Of a DNA stretch of 64,000 nucleotides, positions 27,841 to 36,967 are shown piece by piece. Position 1 is the first letter of the stretch. Each line of letters opens with the position of its first letter. The notes below the pieces were generated by a model. The model was not told the origin of the DNA, did no database searches, and saw only the letters and a program-made list of their open reading frames with translations. The DNA is taken from contig NZ_FQVI01000019.1 of the NCBI RefSeq assembly GCF_900129135.1, positions 26,403 to 90,402 of the forward strand, written 5' to 3'. The DNA is from Lactonifactor longoviformis DSM 17459 (lineage in GTDB: Bacteria; Bacillota; Clostridia; Lachnospirales; Lachnospiraceae). The position numbers and the translations under genes were made by a program.

Positions 27841-28878
27841 TCACTTGGTACAGTCAAAAACCAGCTTTGCATATTTTCCTGATTTCTGATCCGCGTAGGC
27901 CTGCTTACACTCATCCAAAGCATATATCTTTTCCACCACCGGCTTAAAATTCATCTGGGGAAGCATATTAACAGCCCTGGGGAAGGATTCCTGGGCCAGA
28001 TACATTCCCTGGATTCTCAGCTCTTTCCGGTAGGTGTACTCCAGAAGATTCATAGACATTTCATAGTCCCTCCGGTACATGGACATGAATACCAGATGTG
28101 CTCCCCTGGCAGCAAAATCCAGGGTTTTTCTGGCCGCGGGTCCGTTTCCGGAGGACTCAATCACTGCATCAAAGCCTTTATTGCCCGTAATTTTCTGCAC
28201 CTGCTCTTCAATATCCGGATCCAGAGGATTAAGCACGTAATCGGCGCCCATCTCTAACGCTCTTTTTCGCTTTCCCTCCATAGGCTCCAGCACGGTCACC
28301 CGCCCTGCGCCGCTCCGTTTCAGAAGCTGGGTCATCATAAGGCCGATGCCGCCCCCGCCTGAGACAGCCACGTGAGCCCCCAGCCGGAAGTCCGCCAGTT
28401 CCACTGCCCGCACCGCAATATTAAAGGGTTCTGTCAGTGCCGCGTCCAAAAGACTTACCCCTTCCGGCAGCTTATATACCTGATCCTCATGCCATACGAT
28501 GTACTCCGCCTGGGCAGCCCCCAGGCCCTCTGCATGTTCGCAGAACTGAGATTCCCCTCCAAGACAGTAGTCACAGGAACCGCAGGTCCGGTAAAAATTG
28601 CCTGTTACTTTATCCCCTACCTTCAGCCCTTTGCGGTTTGCCTTTGGTCCCAGGGCCTCAATGGTCCCGGAAAGCTCGTGTCCGCAGGGCGATGGAATAG
28701 GAAGATCAAAATATCCCTCCAGCAGATGGGGATCGGAACCGCACACAGAGGCATACGCTACTTTGATCAGAACCTCGTCCTCATTTACAATCTCCGGCTT
28801 CGGTACCTCCATACAGGCTACCTCTCCCAGCTCTTTGGTGCTCTCATTAAATGCTTTCACCAGCATAACTGCTTTCAT
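27841..28878 (-). CDS. Zinc-dependent MDR alcohol/polyol dehydrogenase (copy B)
   Basis: 345-aa medium-chain dehydrogenase. Catalytic zinc: CGSDPHLLEG and GHELSGTI; structural zinc: CGSCDYCLGGESQFC; Rossmann motif SGGGGIGLMM. C-terminal half shares phrases with copy A (YTYRKELRIQGMYLAQESFPRAVNMLP versus YMKEASIQTVFTSHYLFPRAINLIP), so the two may be duplicates with different substrate stereochemistry. Start after AAAGGAGGAGCAGGG. Confidence 0.9.
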   Translation of the reverse strand: MKAVMLVKAFNESTKELGEVACMEVPKPEIVNEDEVLIKVAYASVCGSDPHLLEGYFDLPIPSPCGHELSGTIEALGPKANRKGLKVGDKVTGNFYRTCGSCDYCLGGESQFCEHAEGLGAAQAEYIVWHEDQVYKLPEGVSLLDAALTEPFNIAVRAVELADFRLGAHVAVSGGGGIGLMMTQLLKRSGAGRVTVLEPMEGKRKRALEMGADYVLNPLDPDIEEQVQKITGNKGFDAVIESSGNGPAARKTLDFAARGAHLVFMSMYRRDYEMSMNLLEYTYRKELRIQGMYLAQESFPRAVNMLPQMNFKPVVEKIYALDECKQAYADQKSGKYAKLVFDCTK

Positions 28879-28891
28879 CCCTGCTCCTCCT

Positions 28892-29722
28892 TTACCAGAT
28901 GGTCACTCCGCCGTCTATTAGAAAATCACTCCCTGTTGCATACGAAGACAGCTCAGAAGCCAGAAATACAACAATTCCCATAATCTCATTCAGGGACGCA
29001 AAGCGGTTCATAGGGACCGCATCCCTTACAAATTCCTCCAGAGGAGCCATATCCATATCATCGTGCAGACCGGAGAGAATCATTCCGGGGCTGATGCTGT
29101 TGCACCGGATGCCGTCCTCCACATAGCTGACTGCCATAGACTTGGTGAACTGAATCACACCTGCCTTCGTGGCGGCATAAACGGCCATATGCTGACTCAT
29201 ATCCTTTCTGCTCCCTTTATTGATGATGTGCCCTGACATCGAGGCAGTATTGATTATAGAGCCTCCGTTTCCCAGCTCTTTCATCTTGTTTGCCGCGATC
29301 CGGTTAACCAGAAACATTCCTGTAAGGTTAATATCTACCACACGCTTCCATTCCTCCAGGGAAATACCGGAGGGACTGTCGCTGCGTCCCGCAACACCGG
29401 CATTGGAGAATACAATATCCAGCCTTCCAAACAGCTCTGCTGTCTCCCGGATCATTCTTGTCACATCTGCTTCGTCCGCAACATTTCCCATGCACTTCCC
29501 CGTCTTTACGCCGTACCGTTTTTCGATTTCTCTGCAATTCTCTTCGAGAATCTGTGCCTTCTGGGGAATATCCATCAATACAACATCCGCTCCGGCCTCC
29601 GCCAGTCCGGCCGCACAGGATCTTCCGATCCCCCCGGCCCCTCCGGTCACAAGGGCTGTCTTTCCCTTCAGGGAGAGCATCTCATAGATACTCCTCAGTT
29701 CTGCAATCTGCAATGGTTTCAT
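28892..29722 (-). CDS. Short-chain dehydrogenase/reductase (copy B)
   Basis: 276-aa SDR: TGGAGGIGRS cofactor loop, NAGVAG, triad Ser in NTASMSGHI, Tyr-x3-Lys in YAATKAGV, and LIDGGVTIW at the end. The N-terminal MKPLQIAELRSIYEM extension is unusual but is backed by AAGGAGAAAG. It precedes the MDR copy B in the operon; an SDR-MDR pair is repeated once in the operon (copy A follows copy B). Confidence 0.9.
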   Translation of the reverse strand: MKPLQIAELRSIYEMLSLKGKTALVTGGAGGIGRSCAAGLAEAGADVVLMDIPQKAQILEENCREIEKRYGVKTGKCMGNVADEADVTRMIRETAELFGRLDIVFSNAGVAGRSDSPSGISLEEWKRVVDINLTGMFLVNRIAANKMKELGNGGSIINTASMSGHIINKGSRKDMSQHMAVYAATKAGVIQFTKSMAVSYVEDGIRCNSISPGMILSGLHDDMDMAPLEEFVRDAVPMNRFASLNEIMGIVVFLASELSSYATGSDFLIDGGVTIW

Positions 29723-29781
29723 ACTCTTTCTCCTTCCTGTTTTATCCTGCCTTCTCTATCCATACATCCTAATTTGCACTC

Positions 29782-30216
29782 TTAATCCTGCAGCTCAATT
29801 AAATTTCCGTCCGGATCCTTTAAAAATGCCCAGTGCTCCTCCGGGGTGGCTCTTCTGTCCGGAGGAAAGAAAAAGTAAACCCCGTCTGCCTTCATAGTTT
29901 CGTAAGCCTCAAAAATATTTGGAACACGCAGGCAGATATGAGTATAGCCAGGCTGGTTCCAAACCGTCTCGTCCCCTTCTTTTTGCGGATGAAATTGAAA
30001 CAGCTCCAACACAATCCCATCCGGGGATTTTAAGAAACAAAAATCCGAAAAAGCTCCCGCCGACAGCCGGTACAGCCCATTGTGGGAACTGATAAATTCT
30101 TCTGAAAACACATCCTGAAATTCCAGCTGAAACCCGAAATACTTTGTATAAAACTCAATGGTTCTGCCAATATCCCGCACCGTAATTCCCACATGCAGAA
30201 ACTTAGATACGCTCAT
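29782..30216 (-). CDS. VOC/glyoxalase-fold protein
   Basis: 144-aa single vicinal-oxygen-chelate domain. Metal ligands expected: His in LHVGITV, Glu in VLELFQF, His in YTHICLRV, Glu in LIELQD. Family members are lyases, epimerases (including methylmalonyl-CoA or ketose epimerases) or dioxygenases. First gene of the eleven-gene operon, 60 bp before the SDR. An isomerase role on the imported sugar is possible and would fill the missing isomerisation step; this is speculation. Confidence 0.8.
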   Translation of the reverse strand: MSVSKFLHVGITVRDIGRTIEFYTKYFGFQLEFQDVFSEEFISSHNGLYRLSAGAFSDFCFLKSPDGIVLELFQFHPQKEGDETVWNQPGYTHICLRVPNIFEAYETMKADGVYFFFPPDRRATPEEHWAFLKDPDGNLIELQD

Positions 30217-30326
30217 ATGCCATTTCCTCCCTGTTAGCCTGTCTGTTCTGTTTCTTTACAACATTTTTACTAGATTTATATAGAGTTACCTGTTTTTTTT
30301 ATGCACTTTGCATATCTTTTAAGGTA

Positions 30327-30354
30327 ATTATAGTATTTTCAATCATTTTTACAA
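30327..30354 (-). promoter_or_regulatory. Promoter of the eleven-gene sugar operon
   Basis: -35 TTGTAA (30354-30349), 16-nt spacer, -10 TATAAT (30332-30327), about 105 bp upstream of the VOC gene. Confidence 0.6.
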
Positions 30355-30406
30355 TTCGAATTTCAGGAGAGATCTATTCCTTGCGGGAATGAATCCCTGA
30401 ACTACC

Positions 30407-31453
30407 TCAGGAGTTAGCCTTTGTTCCGTCCTCATGTGCCGCGGTATATGCCGTCCGGGTCATCTGCTCTGGTTTTTCAGGAGGACAATAGCCGGCTTTC
30501 TCCCATAAAGGAGCATTATACTCATACAAGGCGTCCACCAGTGGACCGGTGATCCCGGGATCGATCATGGCCGGCTCCGCCACCCAGCTTCCTCCCGGTG
30601 CCATTAACCTGATGCGGTATAAGCACTCCTCGTACCGTTCCCGGTATCCTGCGCCCTGCCTGTCCAGAATCCCCTGGTTATCGAATCCTCCCACAAAACA
30701 AATCTGCTTTCCATACTTCTTTTTCAGCTCATAGGGATGGTTGCTTAACTGCAGGGGATTTAAGGCGTCTATTCCCAGCTCTATAAAATCATCCATGAGA
30801 GGCGCAATATAGCCGCAGGAATGATGTTCGTACAGCATGCCCTGGCTGTGTACTGCATCCACAATTCGTTTCAAATAGGGTTTTATCATCTTTCTCCAGG
30901 TTTCCAGAGACATAAACATTCTGTCATTGGATCCGTAGTCGTCGTGGAACTGTATCTTATCAGGTTTATAGTATTGAGCGATTAAATTTATTTCCTCTAT
31001 CCGGTAATCGGTGAGCGCTCCCAGAAGATCTCCGGCTGCCTCTTCTTCCATCAAAAGACCGCACAGGGCATCCTCCACCCCTGTCATAGCGTGAAACTGC
31101 TCGAATAAGCCATTTATTATAATCACACTGCTAAGCTTGTTCTCCCTGTCCCACTGTGCGGTATCCTCCCTGGCGCCCCTCTCCCAGTCATAGCTTTTGG
31201 GATCCGGAATCTTCAGATGCGTTCTCCACTCTGTGATATCCTCCAGTCTCTTTGTTCCCCTGGTCACCATAGGCCCCTCCATCCCCTCTTCGAAGGTCCA
31301 GGATATGCCGAAGGCATCTACGGTAACACCGTAACCCTTTGGTCCCTCCATCACGATTGTGGGAAGACAGGTATCCTGGTCTGTGGTCTGGCTTGGCACC
31401 CACAAAGGCTCCTCATGCCGGTAGGCCATTAATATATTTTCTTTGGCATTCAT
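30407..31453 (-). CDS. URO-D/MtaA-fold methyltransferase-like protein
   Basis: 348-aa URO-D superfamily member. N-terminus KENILMAYRHEEPLWVP, zinc motif in HHSCGYIAP near residue 210 (HxCG), then LGIDALNPLQLSNHPYELKKKYG and VGGFDNQGILD. Clearly a paralogue of the protein at 34241, with which it shares SNHPxELKxKYGK and GGFxN. AAAGGAGTGG sets the start. Last gene of the cluster with UbiD, iron alcohol dehydrogenase and UGSC protein. Chemistry unknown; the zinc motif suggests transfer of a methyl group to or from a thiol. Confidence 0.8.
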   Translation of the reverse strand: MNAKENILMAYRHEEPLWVPSQTTDQDTCLPTIVMEGPKGYGVTVDAFGISWTFEEGMEGPMVTRGTKRLEDITEWRTHLKIPDPKSYDWERGAREDTAQWDRENKLSSVIIINGLFEQFHAMTGVEDALCGLLMEEEAAGDLLGALTDYRIEEINLIAQYYKPDKIQFHDDYGSNDRMFMSLETWRKMIKPYLKRIVDAVHSQGMLYEHHSCGYIAPLMDDFIELGIDALNPLQLSNHPYELKKKYGKQICFVGGFDNQGILDRQGAGYRERYEECLYRIRLMAPGGSWVAEPAMIDPGITGPLVDALYEYNAPLWEKAGYCPPEKPEQMTRTAYTAAHEDGTKANS

Positions 31454-31540
31454 TACTTATCCACTCCTTTATTTGCGAAAAGACGGCCCCGGATCGTTTC
31501 CTAAGGCCGCTTTCTCATACGGGATTCTGTTGTCAGCTGT

Positions 31541-33010
31541 TTATAGTTCCGGACACCATTTCCTGTAATCCACCTCCAGGAACTTGGATCTCTCAAACCT
31601 TTTTTTCTGAGCATACGGCACCGTACAGTCAAAGATCATCTTGCAGGAAATGCCGTTGTCCCTCAGTGCCAGATTGTACTCCATCTTCTGGGAGGGATCC
31701 AGAGGATGGCATCTGACTCCAGGGATAAAGATGGTGTCGATGTCCCCCTGGTATCTGGTATTCATGGCAAACAATACATCATTCATATCAAAGGGATCTA
31801 CATCCTCATCCACGATAAAAATATGCTTTAATTCTGAAAATGCGGAAAATGCAAGCAGGGCAGCCTGTCTCTGCCGGCCCTCGTCACTCTGGGTCCTCTT
31901 CTTAAACTGAAGCACTGCCATATATTTGCCCCCTCCGGCAGAACAGCAGTACACGTTCTGAAGACGGCCGGGCATTGCCCGCTCTACCATCTGTATGATA
32001 CTGGCCTCTGTGGGAATGCCAGCCATATTTACATGCTCCTCGCTGGGTCCGATGCAGGTCTGCATAATGGGATTCTCCCTGTGCGTGACGGCTTTTACCT
32101 TGATAAGGGGAACTGCCTGATTGGCATTTCCCGTATACCCCGGGAATTCTGGCATGGCCTTCCCTGTATTGGTATTGATATCCTCCCGGATATAGGAGTC
32201 AGGAATTAATTCTCCCTCAATGACGTATTCTGCATTGGCAATGCATTTTTCTTCTATGGTGAGACAGTTGGTCAGCCGCACCGCAGAATTTCTGATGGCC
32301 CCTGCCACGGAGAGCTCATTGAATCCGATAGGCGTTGTGGGCGGCTCAAAGCATGCGGCAATTTCGATGGCAGGATCCACCCCGATGCTGATGGATATGG
32401 GAAGGGGTCTGCCCAGAGCCTCCGCCTTTTCCCGGAAAGCCCCCAGATGTCTGGCGCCCGGAACAAAATACATGGAAATGGTGTCTTCGCTCTGCAGACA
32501 GAGCCTGTGGATTGTAATATCCGATTCCCCCGTCTCAACATCCGAAGCATAGCACATACCCATGGTGATATACGGACCCGCATCCTCCGGCGTATTGGTA
32601 GGCGCCGGCAGAATCTTTCTGATGTCAAACCCTTCCTCAGCGGCAAAATGTTTTACCTCCTGACAATCAGCCTCAGCATTTGAGATAACTACCGGCCGGA
32701 TGGGATGTTCTACCGCCTCCTTCAAAAGAAAGCCGAGGCGTTCCGGTTTTTCCCCAAGAAGAAGTCCCACTCTTTCTCTGGACGCCAGAAGACCAATCAG
32801 CACTCTTGCATCCTCATGGCCTGTGACCTGATTAAACATCAGGGCCGGACCTTGTTTTGTGGGCCTTTTCACGGTTCCCCCTGCTCCTACATACCGATAG
32901 ATCCCGGAAATCTCCGCATGGGGTTTTACCGGAACATCGGTTTCCATATATTGACCCGGAACCTTTTTTAATAATTCGATGGCAGCTCTAAGACTATTAT
33001 ACTTTGGCAT
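31541..33010 (-). CDS. UbiD-family (prFMN-dependent) decarboxylase
   Basis: 489-aa member of the UbiD family, (de)carboxylating aromatic or alpha,beta-unsaturated acids with prenylated FMN. The central region with VIEGELIP, the Cys/Gly-rich CCSAGGGKYMAVLQF, and the FIVDEDVDPFDMNDVLFAMNTR block (metal and prFMN contact) are typical; the length is like the gallate/vanillate decarboxylase type. No UbiX flavin prenyltransferase gene is in the window, so prFMN must be made elsewhere. Lies between an iron alcohol dehydrogenase and a URO-D-like gene. The aromatic link suggests, but does not show, metabolism of a methoxylated or hydroxylated aromatic acid. Confidence 0.88.
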   Translation of the reverse strand: MPKYNSLRAAIELLKKVPGQYMETDVPVKPHAEISGIYRYVGAGGTVKRPTKQGPALMFNQVTGHEDARVLIGLLASRERVGLLLGEKPERLGFLLKEAVEHPIRPVVISNAEADCQEVKHFAAEEGFDIRKILPAPTNTPEDAGPYITMGMCYASDVETGESDITIHRLCLQSEDTISMYFVPGARHLGAFREKAEALGRPLPISISIGVDPAIEIAACFEPPTTPIGFNELSVAGAIRNSAVRLTNCLTIEEKCIANAEYVIEGELIPDSYIREDINTNTGKAMPEFPGYTGNANQAVPLIKVKAVTHRENPIMQTCIGPSEEHVNMAGIPTEASIIQMVERAMPGRLQNVYCCSAGGGKYMAVLQFKKRTQSDEGRQRQAALLAFSAFSELKHIFIVDEDVDPFDMNDVLFAMNTRYQGDIDTIFIPGVRCHPLDPSQKMEYNLALRDNGISCKMIFDCTVPYAQKKRFERSKFLEVDYRKWCPEL

Positions 33011-33031
33011 ACCCTCACCCCCTTACTCCCG

Positions 33032-34213
33032 CTATTTTATTTCTTTTTCTTTGGGTGTTCCCCTGTACATGGTTTTCAGATATAGTCTCCGCATATCCTC
33101 CGGCGTTGTAAGCCTCGGGCAGTGTTCCCAGATTTTCGTCTTCTGGGCGTCCACGATCATCTCTTCCAGGTGCTCCTCACCGATTCCCATCTCTGAAAGG
33201 TTCTTCGGCAGGCCCAGTTTTTCGTTGAGTTTCACCAGGTAGTCAATGAGCATTTCCGTCTCAAAGTTTTCTGTATAGGCGTGTTCTCTGCGGAGCAGAT
33301 TATACACTTTCTTATATTTTCCCCTGTCTGCAAGCGCATTGAACTCCATGGTGGTGGGGAACAGCATGGCATTGGCCAGTCCGTGAGGCACATGGTAGAA
33401 ACCTGTCAGCGGATGGGACAAAGCATGGGCCTGGTTTGGCAGGCAGAGGGATAAGGTGATTCCCGCCAGCGTGCTTCCCATAATCATATCAGAGGCTGCA
33501 TCTATATCCGCCCGGTTTGCCACAAACCTTGGCAGGGCAGGTCCGATCAATTCCATAGCCTTTTCTGCTACGGAGTCAGAAAACGGAGTCGCCAAATCAC
33601 TCATGTAACACTCTACCGCATGGATCAGGGCATCCATTCCAGTGGAAGCTGCAACTCCTGCCGGAAGTGTGGTGATCAGTTCCGGATCCAGCAGAGCCAC
33701 CTGCGGAAGCATCTTGTCATTCAGAATTACCATCTTGTATTTATTCTCATCTGTGATAACCGTATTTCTTGTCACCTCACTGCCGGTGCCTGCTGTGGTT
33801 GGAATGGCAATTACCGGAATGGGATCATGTTCCACCGGCAGATAGTATCCCCAGAAATCCTGAAGGCGTTTTCCGCTGTATCCCACAAGAGCAGCACTCT
33901 TTGCCGTATCCATGGAGCTTCCTCCGCCCACTGCCACCACGCAGTCCACCTTTTCTTCCACGATAATCTTAACTACCTTTTCCACTACCCAGCAGCCGGG
34001 ATCCGGCTCCACGTCAGTAAAGGTCACACAGGGGTAGCCTGCAGCCCCGATAATCTTCTCCACCCTTCCTGTAATGCCGGCCTTCACCAGGCCCGGGTCA
34101 GATACCAGAAGCACCCTTGTCCCATGCAGTCTCTGAATATATTCCCCTAATTTTTCAACAATCCCGACACCAAATTCAATATCCTGTTTTACTGAAAAGC
34201 TGTGATTTTTCAT
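33032..34213 (-). CDS. Iron-containing alcohol dehydrogenase
   Basis: 393-aa group III alcohol dehydrogenase. NAD-binding GGGSSMDTAKS, TTAGTGSEVT, and the Fe-binding His region ALIHAVECYMSD, NQAHALSHPLTGFYHVPHG. Start after AAAGGAGGAAA. Single-domain form, unlike the fused copy in adhE. Its partner could be the aldehyde dehydrogenase at 35379, with the two interconverting alcohol, aldehyde and acid. Confidence 0.92.
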   Translation of the reverse strand: MKNHSFSVKQDIEFGVGIVEKLGEYIQRLHGTRVLLVSDPGLVKAGITGRVEKIIGAAGYPCVTFTDVEPDPGCWVVEKVVKIIVEEKVDCVVAVGGGSSMDTAKSAALVGYSGKRLQDFWGYYLPVEHDPIPVIAIPTTAGTGSEVTRNTVITDENKYKMVILNDKMLPQVALLDPELITTLPAGVAASTGMDALIHAVECYMSDLATPFSDSVAEKAMELIGPALPRFVANRADIDAASDMIMGSTLAGITLSLCLPNQAHALSHPLTGFYHVPHGLANAMLFPTTMEFNALADRGKYKKVYNLLRREHAYTENFETEMLIDYLVKLNEKLGLPKNLSEMGIGEEHLEEMIVDAQKTKIWEHCPRLTTPEDMRRLYLKTMYRGTPKEKEIK

Positions 34214-34240
34214 TCAATATTTCCTCCTTTTGGATGTTAT

Positions 34241-35227
34241 CTACTGAAGCTCCGGGGGTATTTCTGCTCCATACTCCCTCATTTTTTCTGTTACCAGGGG
34301 CCTTAATTCCTCAAAAAAGATCTGGGGATGCTTACAGAAGAAGGGTTTCCAGGCCACAAAGCTGCCCCCCGGGGCAACCCTTTGAAATACTCTCCGTATC
34401 TCCTCCCGGCTCTCCTTTGGAGTGACATCTTCCCTGTCCAGTATCTCCACATTGTTAAATCCTCCGCAGAAACAGAGGTCCTTGCCGTATTTCGCCTTCA
34501 GTTCCTCCGGATGATTGGAGATCTGCACCGGGTGAACGGCGTCCACTCCAAGCTCAATAAAGTCTTCAATCATGGGGCGCATAAACCCGCAGCAGTGAAG
34601 AATATAAAACATTCCCATTTCATGGGCAGTATCCACCATTCTCTTAAGCTGAGGCTTTATGAGTTCCCGCCATGTGGAAAGAGACATCATCATGGATTCC
34701 TTTGCACTGTAGTCGTCAAAAACCATAATGGCATCCGGTTTATAATATTTTCCTATTTGCCGGATCAGTCTCAGTCTGTAATCGGTGAATTCCCGAAACC
34801 AGTCTTCCATTATCTCCGGTTCCTCCAGCAGCGCGCACAGGACATCCTCGAATCCCATCATCAGATGTGCCCGCTCAAACATACCGTTGAACAGCTGGAC
34901 AATGGAAAACTTATTCTCTCTGTCCCACCCTGCGGTATCCCTGGCCGCCAGAGCTTCCCAGTCCCGGTCCTCCACGTTGGGGAAGACTATTTCCTTTTTC
35001 CATTCCTCCACGCAGGATACTGCCCGGGTTCCTACCTTCTGTACAGGCCCGTTGGCTTCCAGGTTGTACTCATACTCTACCCCGAACTCGTCTCTGCCCT
35101 CCGTGCGGCCTTCATACCGCTCCTGCACTGCCTGCTGCAATACGATGTCACAGTCTGTAATATTATTGGGAATCCACAGGGTTTCCTGATGTTTCATGGC
35201 CAATATCACATTTTCACGCCTTGTCAT
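34241..35227 (-). CDS. URO-D/MtaA-fold methyltransferase-like protein
   Basis: 328-aa URO-D superfamily member. Zinc motif HCCGFMRPMIEDF near residue 205, then LGVDAVHPVQISNHPEELKAKYGK and CGGFNN. The N-terminus ENVILAMKHQETLWIPN mirrors the paralogue at 30407 (ENILMAYRHEEPLWVP). The start follows GGAAGGGAGGG. A separate promoter lies upstream, so four genes from here to 30407 may be transcribed independently of the three upstream. Confidence 0.8.
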   Translation of the reverse strand: MTRRENVILAMKHQETLWIPNNITDCDIVLQQAVQERYEGRTEGRDEFGVEYEYNLEANGPVQKVGTRAVSCVEEWKKEIVFPNVEDRDWEALAARDTAGWDRENKFSIVQLFNGMFERAHLMMGFEDVLCALLEEPEIMEDWFREFTDYRLRLIRQIGKYYKPDAIMVFDDYSAKESMMMSLSTWRELIKPQLKRMVDTAHEMGMFYILHCCGFMRPMIEDFIELGVDAVHPVQISNHPEELKAKYGKDLCFCGGFNNVEILDREDVTPKESREEIRRVFQRVAPGGSFVAWKPFFCKHPQIFFEELRPLVTEKMREYGAEIPPELQ

Positions 35228-35285
35228 TGTTTTTGCAGCCCTCCCTTCCTGTATGTATTTACTAAATTTTGTTGTTCTTAAGCCT

Positions 35286-35315
35286 ATAATATAGTAATTT
35301 TATACAATTAATCAA
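35286..35315 (-). promoter_or_regulatory. Internal promoter before the URO-D/ADH/UbiD/URO-D genes
   Basis: -35 TTGATT (35315-35310), 18-nt spacer, -10 TATTAT (35291-35286) on the minus strand, in the 151-bp gap after the aldehyde dehydrogenase gene. Confidence 0.45.
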
Positions 35316-35378
35316 TTCAGTTTTCCCAGTCAATCTATTCCCCCAAAGAATATATGCCCCATTCCCGGGGAAAGTCTC

Positions 35379-36878
35379 TTACTGCAGGAATCCCTTTAAT
35401 ACAATTACTTTTTCTTTCACGACCTCTCCCAGAGTGGTAAATCCCTCTTTTCCGGTGCCGCTCAGCTTGTATCCACCAAAGGGCTGCATCATATTCCGGT
35501 AGGTCCCGGTGCCGTTTACTACCACGCCGCCGGACTCTATGTTTCTTGCCAGATGCATCCCCTTTTTCCAGTCTCTGGTCATCACACAGCCGGAAAGACC
35601 GAAGCAGCTGCTGTTGGCAATCTCCACCGCTTCCTCAGGGGTGTCGAATCCTATAATGGGCATAACAGGGCCGAAGATTTCCATATCCCGGGCAATGTCC
35701 ATGGACTTATCTACCTCTCCGATTACCGTAGGCTCTATAAACGCGCCTTTCCGTCTCCCTCCTGCCAAAAGTTTTGCCCCCTGGTCCAGGGTTTTTTTGA
35801 TCTGCTGTTCCACCTGAATGGCCGCTTTTTCTGAGATCAGACTGTTCATCAGGGTCTTTCCCGGTTTCAGCTGGGAAAAGTCCAGCCCAATGTACTGATC
35901 CAGCTCTGCCTCTACGTCCATATCATATCCCATCTCTATTTTAGATACCGCATCCAGTACGGTCTTCGTAAACTGTTCTTTTACGGAATTCTGTACGATG
36001 AACCTCTTGGGGGCGATGCACACCTGTCCCGCAGAATTCATTCTCCAGGCGGCTGCCTCCCTGGCAGCTGCCTCCACATCTGCATCCTCCAGAACAATAA
36101 AGGGATCGTTTCCTCCCAGCTCCAGCGCACAGGGGGCCAGCCGTTTGGCCATGATGCCGGCGATGTGGAGTCCTACTTCTGTGCTTCCGGTGAGCGTCAC
36201 GGCATCCACTCTGGGATCCGCAACCAGCCAGTCTCCAATGTCACCCCCTGCGCCGGTCACTACCTGCAGGGCGTCTCCCGGCACGCCGGCCTCCCACAGC
36301 AGCTCGATCAGCTTCATCAATGCCAGAGGGTTGCTGGTGGGCGGCTTTACAATTACCGCATTCCCCGCTGCCAGAGCCGGGGCAACTTTGTAGCCGAAAA
36401 GCATCAGAGGCGCATTGAAGGGTACGATAGCCAGAACGGTTCCCACGGGTTCGTATACTACCATCTGCAGATCCTGCTCTGTCTTGCCGTCATGACCGGC
36501 CTCGGTGCCGGGTACTAAAAGCTTCCCGTCACAGCGCTTTGCCGTCTCCAGGTATCCCCGGAACAAACCAGGTATCCCCTGCCACTGAAACAGGCCGTTT
36601 CGCACGCTGCTTCCGCTCTCTCTCATCAGGGTTCCGATAATTTCCCTTTTATTCTCCTCCATTAACCGGAAAAAGCGCTCAAAAATAACTTCCTTTTCCT
36701 TCAGGGGCACAGCGCTCCACTTTTTCAGTCCTCTTTTGGAAGCCTCCAATGCCCTGTCCACATCCTCTTTGGTGGCCATTGGTATGGTGTCAATCACTTC
36801 ATTTGTAATGGGATTGATAACCGGTATAGTTTTACCGTCACCGGACCCTGTCTTCTGTCCGTCAATCATCATTTTCAT
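35379..36878 (-). CDS. NAD(P)-dependent aldehyde dehydrogenase
   Basis: 499-aa ALDH. Cofactor and catalytic residues: IVPFNAPLMLFGYK, KPPTSNPLAL, Glu in LELGGNDPF, Cys in GQVCIAPKRF, EIFGPVMPI. The ATG at 36878 follows AAGAAGGGAGC; an in-frame start 13 codons earlier has no site. Lies between the FAD oxidoreductase and URO-D-like genes; a terminator-like hairpin precedes it. Confidence 0.9.
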   Translation of the reverse strand: MKMMIDGQKTGSGDGKTIPVINPITNEVIDTIPMATKEDVDRALEASKRGLKKWSAVPLKEKEVIFERFFRLMEENKREIIGTLMRESGSSVRNGLFQWQGIPGLFRGYLETAKRCDGKLLVPGTEAGHDGKTEQDLQMVVYEPVGTVLAIVPFNAPLMLFGYKVAPALAAGNAVIVKPPTSNPLALMKLIELLWEAGVPGDALQVVTGAGGDIGDWLVADPRVDAVTLTGSTEVGLHIAGIMAKRLAPCALELGGNDPFIVLEDADVEAAAREAAAWRMNSAGQVCIAPKRFIVQNSVKEQFTKTVLDAVSKIEMGYDMDVEAELDQYIGLDFSQLKPGKTLMNSLISEKAAIQVEQQIKKTLDQGAKLLAGGRRKGAFIEPTVIGEVDKSMDIARDMEIFGPVMPIIGFDTPEEAVEIANSSCFGLSGCVMTRDWKKGMHLARNIESGGVVVNGTGTYRNMMQPFGGYKLSGTGKEGFTTLGEVVKEKVIVLKGFLQ

Positions 36879-36900
36879 AGTACTGCTCCCTTCTTTCTGC

Positions 36901-36946
36901 AAAAATCTCCGCCCCACATTATAGCATTATAACGCAAGACGGAGAT
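36901..36946 (-). terminator. Terminator-like hairpin between FAD oxidoreductase and ALDH genes
   Basis: ATCTCCG (36905-36911) and CGGAGAT (36940-36946) form a 7-bp stem with a 28-nt AT-rich loop, followed by TTTTT on the minus strand. The loop contains two TATAAT-like hexamers, so a promoter may overlap. Confidence 0.4.
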
Positions 36947-36967
36947 CCTTATCTACAATCCTTACTA

